Shown: piece after piece, positions 1 to 7,441 of the stretch
Layout of the letters: the number at the start of each line of letters is the position of its first letter
How positions within the stretch are numbered: position 1 is the first letter of the stretch
Assembly (NCBI GenBank): GCA_903928045.1
Contig: CAIYPH010000238.1
Span: 1-8,109, forward strand
DNA length: 8,109 bases
Source of the DNA: an uncultured Rhodospirillales bacterium
Lineage (GTDB): Bacteria; Pseudomonadota; Alphaproteobacteria; Acetobacterales; Acetobacteraceae
Reading direction: 5' to 3'
Program-made: the position numbers and the translations under genes
The notes under the pieces: model-generated
Databases searched by the model: none
What the model saw: the letters and a program-made list of their open reading frames with translations, nothing else
Told to the model about the DNA's origin: nothing

Positions 1-134
1 CCGATCTCCTTCGCGGCGAGCTGCCCAATATTCTCGATCGCCACCAAACGTGCTTGCCGCAACACGCTTTCCCGGTCGCCAAATTGCTTGAATGGCTTGC
101 CGATCTGCCAGTCCGCGGTGTGAATAAAGCGCAT
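1..134 (-). CDS. SbcD/Mre11-family DNA repair exonuclease (metallophosphoesterase), N-terminal part only
   Basis: This is the 5' end of a gene that leaves the window at the left edge; 44 complete codons (134 down to 3) are visible. The protein begins MRFIHTADWQIGKPF, which matches the first strand and phosphoesterase motif I of SbcD/Mre11 nucleases (usual form F-I/L-H-T-S/A-D-W-H-L-G). Asp8 is present, but the position normally held by the metal-binding His (residue 10) is Gln. Family members are Mn-dependent nucleases that act at DNA ends and hairpins, usually with a Rad50/SbcC-type ATPase encoded next door; such a partner would lie outside this window. An ATG at 140 is also in frame, but a GGGAG ribosome binding site lies 7 bases before the ATG at 134 and only 1 base before the other, so 134 was chosen. 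The gene lies 111 bp downstream of the WYL regulator on the same strand, so the two may be cotranscribed. The family call rests on the N-terminus only. Confidence 0.8.
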   Translation of the reverse strand, partial: MRFIHTADWQIGKPFKQFGDRESVLRQARLVAIENIGQLAAKEI

Positions 135-245
135 TGCCATGCTCCCGTTCTACTCACCAACCCGGCGTTTGGGTCCGCCGCCAGGGCACTCCAACACCTG
201 TCGATCAACGCGGAAGGCCATCCCCTCAGCCCACGCCCTGCCGTA

Positions 246-1124
246 TTAATCCACCGCCGCGCCGCGCCCGGTCGCTTCGACGACTGCGGCGTGATTGAGC
301 AGAACGATCTGCTGGTCCTGCGGGCGTCGGACCGTTGGAGCAGCATCCAAGCCCAACCGCTTCATCGTGTAGTAGACAAGCGCCTTGCGCACCGGGATCC
401 GAGCCTTACCGCCCCGCATGCCGTAATCGAGCGCGATGACCTTCTGCTGGGTTTCCGACAGTTCTGGATGCGGACCGATCTCGAGTACGATCTCTTCGCG
501 CCAGTCAGTGTCGGCCTCGGCCGAGACCTCGCTGGGCCGCCTGCCTCGCGTCTCCACGAACCGGGAGAGCAGGAAATCCTTGAACCGCTGGTCGGTGCCG
601 CAGAACGCGCGTGCATGCCATCGGAAGCCATCAAATCCGATGGCGTGTGGCGACAACCAACGCCAGCGCGGCTCGGGGCGCGAGAGCGATTGGTACCTGA
701 CTTCAATGGCTTCGGATTGGCGAATGGCGCCGATCACAGACCTTAGCGTCCCGGCGCTGACGCCACGAACCGGCGCCGCCGCCGCGTCGTACGCTGGGAA
801 CTGACCGATCCAGGAACTCGACCGATCGAGCACGCCGTCGGCCACCGATCTCAGCTGATTGAGGTATTCCGCGGGTTCGGGGTTCAAGAACCGGGGCGAG
901 AAATCCGGGCTCGGCACATAGCGCTTCCTGCTCTTGTCGTAGATGACGTTCAGCGGTGCGCGCTCCTGATAGAGCGTGAGATCCTTCGAGGCCTGAGGCA
1001 CCGAAACACCGAATTTCCCGATGATGTCAGAGCGATTGACGCCGCCCTCCCAGAACAGGCGGAAATCAATGAATTCGAGCCGACGCTCCACTCCCCAAGT
1101 CAGCCCGGCTCCGGGTTCCGCCAT
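246..1124 (-). CDS. WYL-domain winged-helix transcriptional regulator (BrxR/CapW-like)
   Basis: A 292-aa DNA-binding regulator. Residues about 10-65 form a winged helix-turn-helix: a DxxRLFWEGGVNRSDI helix start, then FGVSVPQASKDL as a likely recognition helix, then a YDKSRKRY wing. The WYL domain covers about residues 125-200, with IEVRYQS (140-146), RWHARAF (168-174) in place of the classical WYL tripeptide, and FLLSRF (184-189). A C-terminal WCX-like region follows, with PHPELSETQQ and ALDYGM (231-236). As I recall the family, the RWH-x-RAF/DF-x-LSRF pattern is typical of BrxR and CapW, dimeric repressors of BREX and CBASS defence operons that probably sense a nucleic-acid ligand. An in-frame TTG exists at 1151, but AGGAGGT lies just before the ATG at 1124, so this start is preferred. 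It is transcribed away from the AddB-like gene and probably controls the divergent promoters between them; that control is inferred from the layout. Confidence 0.9.
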   Translation of the reverse strand: MAEPGAGLTWGVERRLEFIDFRLFWEGGVNRSDIIGKFGVSVPQASKDLTLYQERAPLNVIYDKSRKRYVPSPDFSPRFLNPEPAEYLNQLRSVADGVLDRSSSWIGQFPAYDAAAAPVRGVSAGTLRSVIGAIRQSEAIEVRYQSLSRPEPRWRWLSPHAIGFDGFRWHARAFCGTDQRFKDFLLSRFVETRGRRPSEVSAEADTDWREEIVLEIGPHPELSETQQKVIALDYGMRGGKARIPVRKALVYYTMKRLGLDAAPTVRRPQDQQIVLLNHAAVVEATGRGAAVD

Positions 1125-1127
1125 GTG

Positions 1128-1134
1128 ACCTCCT
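1128..1134 (-). promoter_or_regulatory. Ribosome binding site that fixes the start of the WYL regulator
   Basis: On the minus strand the sequence AGGAGGT lies 3 bases before the ATG at 1124, a near-perfect Shine-Dalgarno element though rather close. An upstream in-frame TTG at 1151 would place this element inside the coding sequence and adds only nine residues that do not look like part of the winged helix. The shorter reading is therefore preferred. Confidence 0.75.
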
Positions 1135-1157
1135 AGCCCATAGGCATACAAACTATC

Positions 1158-1186
1158 TGGACATACCTACGCGACCCGTCTATTTA
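1158..1186 (+). promoter_or_regulatory. Possible rightward promoter for the AddB-like/AddA-like operon
   Basis: TGGACA (1158-1163, five of six bases of the -35 consensus) is followed after 17 bp by TATTTA (1181-1186), at the start of the AT-rich run TATTTATTAT. TATTAT (1185-1190) is a better -10 by sequence but lies 21 bp from this -35. The leader to the AddB-like ATG would be about 80 bases. The -35 box overlaps the repeat cluster suggested as operator, which would fit repression by the WYL protein. It is a weak match seen by eye. Confidence 0.3.
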
Positions 1187-1272
1187 TTATTCCCTTCGGC
1201 GGGCTCTGGTCAAGGCTTCATCACCTCGCGATCATCCAAGACAAGGCCACCTCCGGCCCAAGCAGGGGCGAT

Positions 1273-3933
1273 ATGGAACTAGCGCGACGACAAACCGTCA
1301 TCGCCCACGGGCGCCTTGCAATGCGCGAGCTGCGTCTGGCCGCGGCGCGCGAACATCGCCACGGCCTGCAGATCATGACCTTCGAGCAGCTCGCTGCGCG
1401 TCTAGCCGGCGGCATGACGCGACCGGTCGATGACGAGACCCTGCGGTCCGTCGTTCAGCAGGCACTCCACGAGACCGACATTGGCGAGCTCGACAGGCTG
1501 AAATTGTTGCCCGGCATGGTTGGCGCAGCGGTTGACACCTTACAGAAGGCCTGGCGGGCCGGGATCGACCTCCAGGCAAGAGCCCCCGACCATAGTCGGC
1601 TGGCTTCAATCGCCCAGCTGGAGCGCGCGGTCCTCGCAGCTCTGCCGCCGGCCATGATGCGCCCGACCGATATTGTGACCGCGGCATTGCGCCGGCTTGA
1701 TCATGCCGAGGCCTTGTTCGGCCCCATCGAGATTGTCGGCATAACGGAGCTTTCGCCCTGCTGGCGTCCCCTACTGCACGCGATCGCCGCGCGATTGTCC
1801 GTGCGATGGAGTGCTGGTCCTCGATCGGTTCCCGCGTGGCTCGATGGCGAGGTCGTCGCTATTGATCGGACCAAGCCCTGCTCGCCGAATATCGACGCCG
1901 TCAGCGCCGCGACCGCAATCCATGAAGTGATCGAATCCCTCCGGTGGGCGCGAAGTCTCATCGCTTCGGGAGCAGCCGAGCCATCAGACATCGCCATCGC
2001 TTCGGTAAATCCGGCAGACTACGACGATCACCTCCTCGCGCTGCGCGCCGACGCGAATTTCGACATTCACTTCACGCATGGCGTGAAGGTGACGGCCTGT
2101 AGGGAAGGACAGGCCGCGGCGGCGCTGGCCGATATTCTGGTGCGTGGCCTGTCGCAGACCAGGATGCGGCGCCTTGCGGGTTTGCTGGCGGCCTATCCCG
2201 GCCCGTTTCAGGCGCTGCCGCAGGGTTGGACCCGCATTCTGCCCGCCGATGCTCCACTCGCTTCCCCGAGGGCATGGTCTCGTCTCATTGATCGTTTGGG
2301 CGCGGAAGATTGGCCCGATGGAACGGACCATGGTCCGGCATTGCGCGACATCGTCTCCATGCTCACCGAGGGTAGCGTTGCCGCCCCGACGACTGGGGCC
2401 GCCCTCCTGACCGGTCGTGCGCTCGCCATCTGGCGGAAGGCATTGCTCGCTGGACCGGCCGCCTCCGTCGATATGACCCTTGAGGCGCTCAAGCTGGATG
2501 ACGGTCTGGACGCCTGTGTTTCCGTGGCGTGGATGCCGGCAAGCGCGCTTGCGGCATCTCCCCGCCGTTTCGTGCGACTCTTGGGGCTCAACTCGTCGCG
2601 CTGGCCGCGCGGGATTTCGGAGGATCGCCTACTCTCCGATCACATCATCCCGACCGCCGAACTCGATCCGCTGCCTGTCGGCGCCGCCGATCGAAGGGAT
2701 TTCGAGACCATCCTTGCCACGACCGAGCGTCAGGTCGTCCTGTCCCGCGCCCGCCGCGATGGAGATGGCCGACTGCTTGGACGCAGCACGCTCCTCCAGG
2801 GGCATGCCGACGAAATCTATCTGCCGCGCAACCGAATTCCGGAACACGCGTTCAGCGAGACCGATCGACTTCTGGCGCGCCCGCAGGAGTTCCGAACCCT
2901 GCCGCAAGCCTTGGCCGCCGCCGGTTGCTGGCGCGACTGGATGCGCCAAGACATCACGCCCCACGACGGTCTCATTCGGCCCGATCATCCCGTGATCCGG
3001 GCTATTCTGGACCGGACCCAATCGGCTAGCTCCCTTCGTCAGCTGCTACGGAATCCGATCGGCTTCGTCTGGCGCTACGGTCTCAGATGGGCGGCCCCGG
3101 AAAGCGGTGAAGATCCGCTGGTTCTGGATGCGCTGGCCATGGGCGATCTCGTCCACCTTACCCTCGACATCGCCCTCCGCGCACTTGAGGCCAAGACTGG
3201 GCTGTCAGTATCAACACCTGAGGAAATCTTCGCCGCCGTGGACGGAGCCGCGGCCCATGTCGCTGAACTCTGGGAGACCGAACGCGCTGTCCCGCCGCGT
3301 ATGATCTGGCGACGCACGCTCGATGAAGCGGCGGACTTGAGCAAGCGTGCGCTCACCTTTGGCGGCGAGGCGCTCCCTGGAGCTCGCGCATTCAGCGAGG
3401 TTCCCTTCGGCGGATCCGAGCCCAAATCCGACGTCGCCCTGCCGTGGGATACAGCGAAGACCGTCGAGATCCCCGGGACTGGCTTCAAAATCGCAGGCTA
3501 CATCGACAGGCTCGACATTTCGGGAGACGGCCGCCAGGCGATGGTGCTCGACTACAAGACCGGTCGGGTCCCCAAGGACAGCATTATTCTGGATGGCGGC
3601 AAGGAGCTCCAGCGCTGCCTCTATGCCTTCGCCGTCAAGGCGCTGCTCGGCGGGGATGTCGAGATCCGTGCATCCCTCCTCTATCCCCGCGCCGAAATCG
3701 ATCTGCGGCTCGCGGACGCCGAGGCGACCCTCACGCAGGTCAGTGCCTATCTGAATGCGTCGCGTGAGAGCCTTCTATCCGGCGCCGGCGTGTTGGGCGC
3801 GGATACGGGGGGCGCTTATGACGACCTTGGCTTCGCGTTGCCCGCCAATGCGGCGGCTACCTATTGCAAGCGCAAGAACGCCGCGGCCCTCGAGCGCCTG
3901 GGCGCGGCCACGCACGTCTGGGAAGCCCCGTAA
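1273..3933 (+). CDS. AddB-like protein with C-terminal PD-(D/E)XK nuclease domain
   Basis: An 886-aa protein related to AddB, the second subunit of the AddAB helicase-nuclease that resects double-strand ends; it would act in the cytoplasm with the AddA-like protein encoded next. The middle carries AddB-type motifs: LLGLNSSRWP (436-445) and VVLSRARRDGDGR (from 488). The nuclease is C-terminal (about 585-870): His628 in MGDLVHLTLD, Asp745 in GYIDRLD, Asp760-Tyr-Lys762 in VLDYKTG, and Gln780/Tyr784 in ELQRCLY, a full RecB-type set. It is shorter than Bacillus AddB (about 1166 aa). No Walker A motif is seen at the N-terminus, so it is probably not an ATPase. Asn594 stands where AddB has the Cys of a CPF motif, and only Cys865 remains near the C-terminus, so the AddB iron-sulfur cluster appears absent. 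The ATG at 1273 is the first usual start in frame after the stop at 1141-1143, and AGGGG precedes it. Its stop overlaps the next ATG by one base, implying translational coupling. Confidence 0.88.
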   Translation: MELARRQTVIAHGRLAMRELRLAAAREHRHGLQIMTFEQLAARLAGGMTRPVDDETLRSVVQQALHETDIGELDRLKLLPGMVGAAVDTLQKAWRAGIDLQARAPDHSRLASIAQLERAVLAALPPAMMRPTDIVTAALRRLDHAEALFGPIEIVGITELSPCWRPLLHAIAARLSVRWSAGPRSVPAWLDGEVVAIDRTKPCSPNIDAVSAATAIHEVIESLRWARSLIASGAAEPSDIAIASVNPADYDDHLLALRADANFDIHFTHGVKVTACREGQAAAALADILVRGLSQTRMRRLAGLLAAYPGPFQALPQGWTRILPADAPLASPRAWSRLIDRLGAEDWPDGTDHGPALRDIVSMLTEGSVAAPTTGAALLTGRALAIWRKALLAGPAASVDMTLEALKLDDGLDACVSVAWMPASALAASPRRFVRLLGLNSSRWPRGISEDRLLSDHIIPTAELDPLPVGAADRRDFETILATTERQVVLSRARRDGDGRLLGRSTLLQGHADEIYLPRNRIPEHAFSETDRLLARPQEFRTLPQALAAAGCWRDWMRQDITPHDGLIRPDHPVIRAILDRTQSASSLRQLLRNPIGFVWRYGLRWAAPESGEDPLVLDALAMGDLVHLTLDIALRALEAKTGLSVSTPEEIFAAVDGAAAHVAELWETERAVPPRMIWRRTLDEAADLSKRALTFGGEALPGARAFSEVPFGGSEPKSDVALPWDTAKTVEIPGTGFKIAGYIDRLDISGDGRQAMVLDYKTGRVPKDSIILDGGKELQRCLYAFAVKALLGGDVEIRASLLYPRAEIDLRLADAEATLTQVSAYLNASRESLLSGAGVLGADTGGAYDDLGFALPANAAATYCKRKNAAALERLGAATHVWEAP

Positions 3934-6900
3934 TGACCGCGTCCCTGAAACCCCTCGCCGACGACAACGCGCGCCGTGCCGCGATATCAGTGCACGACCG
4001 CTCGCTTCTCGTCGAAGCCGGCGCGGGCTCCGGCAAGACCGCCGTCATGGCGGGCCGGATCGCGATGATGCTCGCTGAGGGCGTCGCGCCCAAGACGATC
4101 GCGGCTGTCACCTTCACCGAGCTTGCGGCGAGCGAGCTTCTCATTCGCGTGCGCGAATTCGTCGACGACTTGAACGCGGACAAGATCCCAGTTGAGCTCC
4201 GCATCGCTCTGCCCAATGGCCTATCCGATGCGCATCGCCGCAATCTTGCCGCCGCCATCGCAGCGATCGACGAAATCACCTGCTCGACCATCCATGGCTT
4301 TTGCCAACGGCTGATCAAACCCTATCCTGTCGAAGCCGACATCGACCCCGGCGCGACCGTGATGGATCGTAACCAGGCCGATCTCGCATTCATCGAGATT
4401 ATCGAGACCTGGCTACGGGAAGAGCTCGACGGCGATGCCGGACATCTCCTGGCCGAAATGGTGCTCGAGGATCCGGCCGAAACGGTCGGGCTAATCCGAA
4501 AGATCCTCACCCACCTGAGAAGCCGGCGGGTCCTGACCGTTGATGCGCCGACCGCCGCAGCGCCGCTCGTCGGCGCCTTCCGAACTGCCGTCAATGAACT
4601 TGCGGACTTTCTGCGGGGTACGCCCGCCGAGGAAGCCGACACCGTCGTCATCGCACAACAGTTCTCCGAGGCGGCGGATGCCGTGGCGTCCGCGCCATCA
4701 CCCGAGAGCGCCTCGGGCCTCGTGCGGCTGTTGCTCACCCGACCACATCCCGATCTTTTCACCACTACGGGCACCTTCAAGAAATACCAGAAGAAGGGAA
4801 AATGGGGCGACGCGGCCAAGCGCGCGGGCCTGGCCAAAGCCGATGGTGACCGTCTGTGCGCCGCCGCCGAGGCGCGTTACACGGCCTGTTGCAACAGCTG
4901 GTCTGCGCTCTCACAGGCCATCGCAGCGCGCGTTCTGGCCGACGTCGTCCAACTCGTGCAGCCTGTGATCGAACGCTTCCGCGACTACAAGCGCTCCGCC
5001 GCCCTCCTCGACTTTGATGATCTGATCTTCGCCGCTCGCGACTTGCTGCGCGACCATGACGCGGTGCGTGCCGCCCTTGCCTCGCGGTTCGCGCACGTCC
5101 TAGTCGATGAGTTCCAGGACACTGACCCGCTCCAGACCGAAATCTTCTGGCGGCTTTGCGGGGACCGCACGCCCGGCGCGTCTCACGACGACTGGACCGA
5201 GTTTCATATCCGGCCAGGTGCTCTCTTCCTGGTCGGCGACCCCAAACAGGCGATCTATCGGTTCCGCGGCGCAGACGTGGCCGCCTACATCCAGGCTCGG
5301 CGGGCATTCCTGACCCAGGCCGCGGACAGCGTCCTGCCCATCTCCACCAATTTTCGGTCTCGCGAGCCGATACTGCGCTATGTCAACGCCCGCTTCGAAG
5401 CCCTCCTGTCGGTCGAGAACGGTCAGCCCGGTTTCACAGCGCTGGACGCCTTCCATCCCGCTCGAGACGATGGGCTTTGTGTCGCCGCGCTCGACGTCGC
5501 AGTTGCCGACGCCGAGGGCAAAGCCTCGGCCGATCGCCAGCGTGATGGTGAAGCCGAGGCGGTGGCGGAGATGTGCGCACGGCTGATCAGCAGCGAAGCG
5601 ATCATCGACCGTAAGTCCGGCGAACGCCGCCCCTGCAAACCCGGCGACATTGCGCTTCTGGCGCCTACGGGAAGCGACCTGTGGCGCTACGAAGAAGCTC
5701 TTGAACGGCGCGGAATCCCAGTGGCGACCCAGGCGGGCAAGGGTCTCTTCCGCCGCCAGGAGATCCAGGACCTCATCGCCCTGACCAGAGTCCTCGCCGA
5801 CCGACGGGACACCCTCGCGCTCGGGGCGCTGCTGCGCGGCCCCCTGGTTGGCCTAACCGAAGAGGAACTCCTCGACATCGTCTGGGCGCTGCCGCGTCCC
5901 GAAGGCGCTCCGCAAAGCCTCCCGAGATTTGACATTGGCGTCCCCCTCGACTCCACCGTCCATCCGCACGCCCGCGACACGCTCGAAAAGCTCCAGGTGC
6001 TCCGCCGAAAGGTCAACAGCACCACGCCTCACGACCTCATCTCGCAAGCGATCGACGCCCTGCGCATTCGGCCAATCCTCCTGGAGCGCCATCGCGGCCA
6101 GGCGGAACGCGCGCTCGCCAATGTCGATCTCTATCTGACTCTCGCGCGAGGCTACGCCGTTCGCGGATTGCGCGCCTTCTCTGAAGCCATGACCGCCGCC
6201 TGGACAGATGAAGCCCGCGCTGTTGAGGGCCGCCCCGACTCCCAGGAAGAAGCCGTCGCGCTCTACACGATGCATGCGGCCAAGGGCCTGGAGTGGCCCA
6301 TCGTTGTGCCGGTCAACACTATGACGATGATCATGGCGGCCGAGACAGCGATCACCGATCGCAGCAGCGGGCGTTTCTATTGCCCGGTATTTGGCGTCAA
6401 ACCGACCGGTTACGAAGCCGCACGCGATGCCGAGAAAGCCGAACTCGATCGCGAACGTATCCGGCTTTGGTATGTCGCGGCGACCCGCGCCCGCGAACTT
6501 CTGGTGCTGCCGCGCCTCGACGTTGCAGCCAGATCATCGGCCTGGATCTCGCTCCTCGACCTTTCTCTCGGTGACCTGCCGGCGCTCGACCTCAGCCATC
6601 TGCCGACCGAGATCGACCACGGCGATGCCGTGGCTCAGAACACTCAGTCCCGCGAGGTTTTCGCCGCCGAAGCTGCCTCGATCGCGGCAAGACAACGCTC
6701 CATCCGATGGCTCGCGCCCAGCCGCGACGAAGGGGCAGCGAGACCTGCTGTGGAGGCCGAAGCGCCACAAATCCTGGTGACCGATGTCGATGGTGCTGCG
6801 GTAGAGAACGGGCTGCCCCGGTCGGTCCAAGGCGGCCGCGAGCGGGGTCTGATCCTGCACAAGCTGATCGAAGAGGTCCTCACCGGCGAAACGCCTGAGA

Positions 6901-7331
6901 CGGCGAACAACCTCGCGGCCCGTGCGCAGACCTTGATCGTGGAAATGGGTCATTCCGTAGCCGACGATCCCGCAAAGGGGCTTTCGCCCGCCGAGCTCGC
7001 GACCACAGCTGTTCGCGCGTTGTCGGTCCCGGAAATCATGGCGCTCCGTCCCAGCCTTCTGCCGGAATTCCCCGTCTATGCATCGATCTCAATGGGCCAG
7101 GAGGAAGAGGCGACCGCCGGCATCGCCGACGCGATCTCCTTCGGCGCGGACGGCGCGCCGAACATCGTCGTCGACTGGAAAAGCGACGTTTCGCCGACAT
7201 CGGACGTGCTTGAGCACTACCGGGCGCAGGTGCGCGCCTATCTCGACATGACCGGAGCCAATCGCGGGCTGATCGTCCTTGCGACGACAGGCATGGTCAT
7301 CTCTGTAGTGGGCAAAGGCGCGGAATCCTAG
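3933..7331 (+). CDS. AddA-like UvrD/RecB-family helicase-nuclease
   Basis: A 1132-aa superfamily 1A helicase with a C-terminal nuclease, the motor subunit of an AddAB-type complex. The helicase motifs run in order: Walker A AGAGSGKT (29-36), TFTELAASE (60-68), TIHGFC (119-124), Walker B DEFQDT (392-397), VGDPKQAIYRFRG (434-446), NFRSREPI (473-480), TMHAAKGLEWP (779-789) and YVAATRARE (847-855). The PD-(D/E)XK nuclease shows His976 in ILHKLIEE, Asp1066 in GIADAI, Asp1081-Trp-Lys1083 in VVDWKSD, and Gln1099/Tyr1103, so it looks catalytically complete. The position of the Q-motif glutamine seems to be Asn12 (LADDNARRAAI). Length and layout agree with AddA (about 1150-1230 aa). An in-frame TTG at 3864 would add 23 residues lying inside the upstream gene. 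The ATG at 3933 is preferred because it overlaps the TAA of the AddB-like gene as TAATG and has GGGAAG 7 bases before it. Confidence 0.92.
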   Translation: MTASLKPLADDNARRAAISVHDRSLLVEAGAGSGKTAVMAGRIAMMLAEGVAPKTIAAVTFTELAASELLIRVREFVDDLNADKIPVELRIALPNGLSDAHRRNLAAAIAAIDEITCSTIHGFCQRLIKPYPVEADIDPGATVMDRNQADLAFIEIIETWLREELDGDAGHLLAEMVLEDPAETVGLIRKILTHLRSRRVLTVDAPTAAAPLVGAFRTAVNELADFLRGTPAEEADTVVIAQQFSEAADAVASAPSPESASGLVRLLLTRPHPDLFTTTGTFKKYQKKGKWGDAAKRAGLAKADGDRLCAAAEARYTACCNSWSALSQAIAARVLADVVQLVQPVIERFRDYKRSAALLDFDDLIFAARDLLRDHDAVRAALASRFAHVLVDEFQDTDPLQTEIFWRLCGDRTPGASHDDWTEFHIRPGALFLVGDPKQAIYRFRGADVAAYIQARRAFLTQAADSVLPISTNFRSREPILRYVNARFEALLSVENGQPGFTALDAFHPARDDGLCVAALDVAVADAEGKASADRQRDGEAEAVAEMCARLISSEAIIDRKSGERRPCKPGDIALLAPTGSDLWRYEEALERRGIPVATQAGKGLFRRQEIQDLIALTRVLADRRDTLALGALLRGPLVGLTEEELLDIVWALPRPEGAPQSLPRFDIGVPLDSTVHPHARDTLEKLQVLRRKVNSTTPHDLISQAIDALRIRPILLERHRGQAERALANVDLYLTLARGYAVRGLRAFSEAMTAAWTDEARAVEGRPDSQEEAVALYTMHAAKGLEWPIVVPVNTMTMIMAAETAITDRSSGRFYCPVFGVKPTGYEAARDAEKAELDRERIRLWYVAATRARELLVLPRLDVAARSSAWISLLDLSLGDLPALDLSHLPTEIDHGDAVAQNTQSREVFAAEAASIAARQRSIRWLAPSRDEGAARPAVEAEAPQILVTDVDGAAVENGLPRSVQGGRERGLILHKLIEEVLTGETPETANNLAARAQTLIVEMGHSVADDPAKGLSPAELATTAVRALSVPEIMALRPSLLPEFPVYASISMGQEEEATAGIADAISFGADGAPNIVVDWKSDVSPTSDVLEHYRAQVRAYLDMTGANRGLIVLATTGMVISVVGKGAES

Positions 7332-7441
7332 GCAAGCATCCGAGTGCTGCACATCGAAGTTAGAGCGAGAGATCGGCCGGGTTGGCCGTGACGGGTTAGG
7401 ATCGCGAGAGAGGCTCGCGGCGCCCGTCGCGGAGACCCGCG
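7332..7441 (+). promoter_or_regulatory. Hairpin-rich leader before the ArdC-type gene
   Basis: This 110-bp gap contains three perfect short inverted repeats in a row: CGGCC/GGCCG with a 5-base loop (7374-7388), CGCGAG/CTCGCG with a 5-base loop (7403-7419), and CGCGG/CCGCG with a 4-base loop (7428-7441). The last ends directly before the ATG and includes part of the GGAG ribosome binding site (7431-7434). In RNA it could hide this site and lower translation. None is followed by a T-run, so they do not look like intrinsic terminators. A weak TAGGAT at 7397-7402 could be a -10 element, but no good -35 partner was found. In GC-rich DNA some short hairpins arise by chance. Confidence 0.4.

Larger units (their letters stand above)
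1125..1272. promoter_or_regulatory. Divergent intergenic control region between the WYL regulator and the AddB-like gene
   Basis: These 148 bp separate the two divergent start codons and must hold both promoters. The part from about 1141 to 1192 is clearly more AT-rich than its surroundings. It contains CATAC twice in the same direction (1145-1149 and 1162-1166, 17 bp apart) and an imperfect dyad, TAGG at 1141-1144 facing CCTA at 1166-1169 with two further paired bases. WYL regulators bind as dimers to repeats near their own promoters, so this is the best candidate operator, but the repeats are short and imperfect. AGGGG at 1264-1268 is the ribosome binding site of the AddB-like gene, 4 bases before its ATG. 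Confidence 0.5.

Noticed and set aside
163..181. CGGCG/CGCCG inverted repeat in the gap between the two leftward genes
   Set aside because: The stem is only 5 bp with an 8-base loop and has no T-run, so there is no support for a terminator.
155..226. A 23-codon minus-strand open frame (starts MAFRVDRQV) between the WYL gene and the Mre11-like gene
   Set aside because: Its GAGGGG sits directly against the ATG with no spacer, and no homology is recognised. It simply continues the reading frame after the WYL stop codon.
54..746. A 230-codon plus-strand open frame at the left edge
   Set aside because: It lies opposite the WYL regulator and the Mre11-like start, both of which have clear family motifs. 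Its translation shows no recognisable domain and is typical of an antisense frame in GC-rich DNA.
1125..1151. Upstream TTG start at 1151 for the WYL regulator
   Set aside because: The AGGAGGT element lies between this codon and the ATG at 1124, and the nine added residues have no resemblance to the winged-helix start.
2144..3029. Several long overlapping open frames inside the AddB-like gene, on both strands
   Set aside because: They are rich in Arg, Pro and Ala, show no motifs, and overlap a gene whose own frame carries a complete nuclease; they reflect high GC content.
7332..7350. AGCA/TGCT repeat just after the AddA-like stop as a terminator
   Set aside because: The stem is four base pairs with a bulge beyond it, and no T-run follows.
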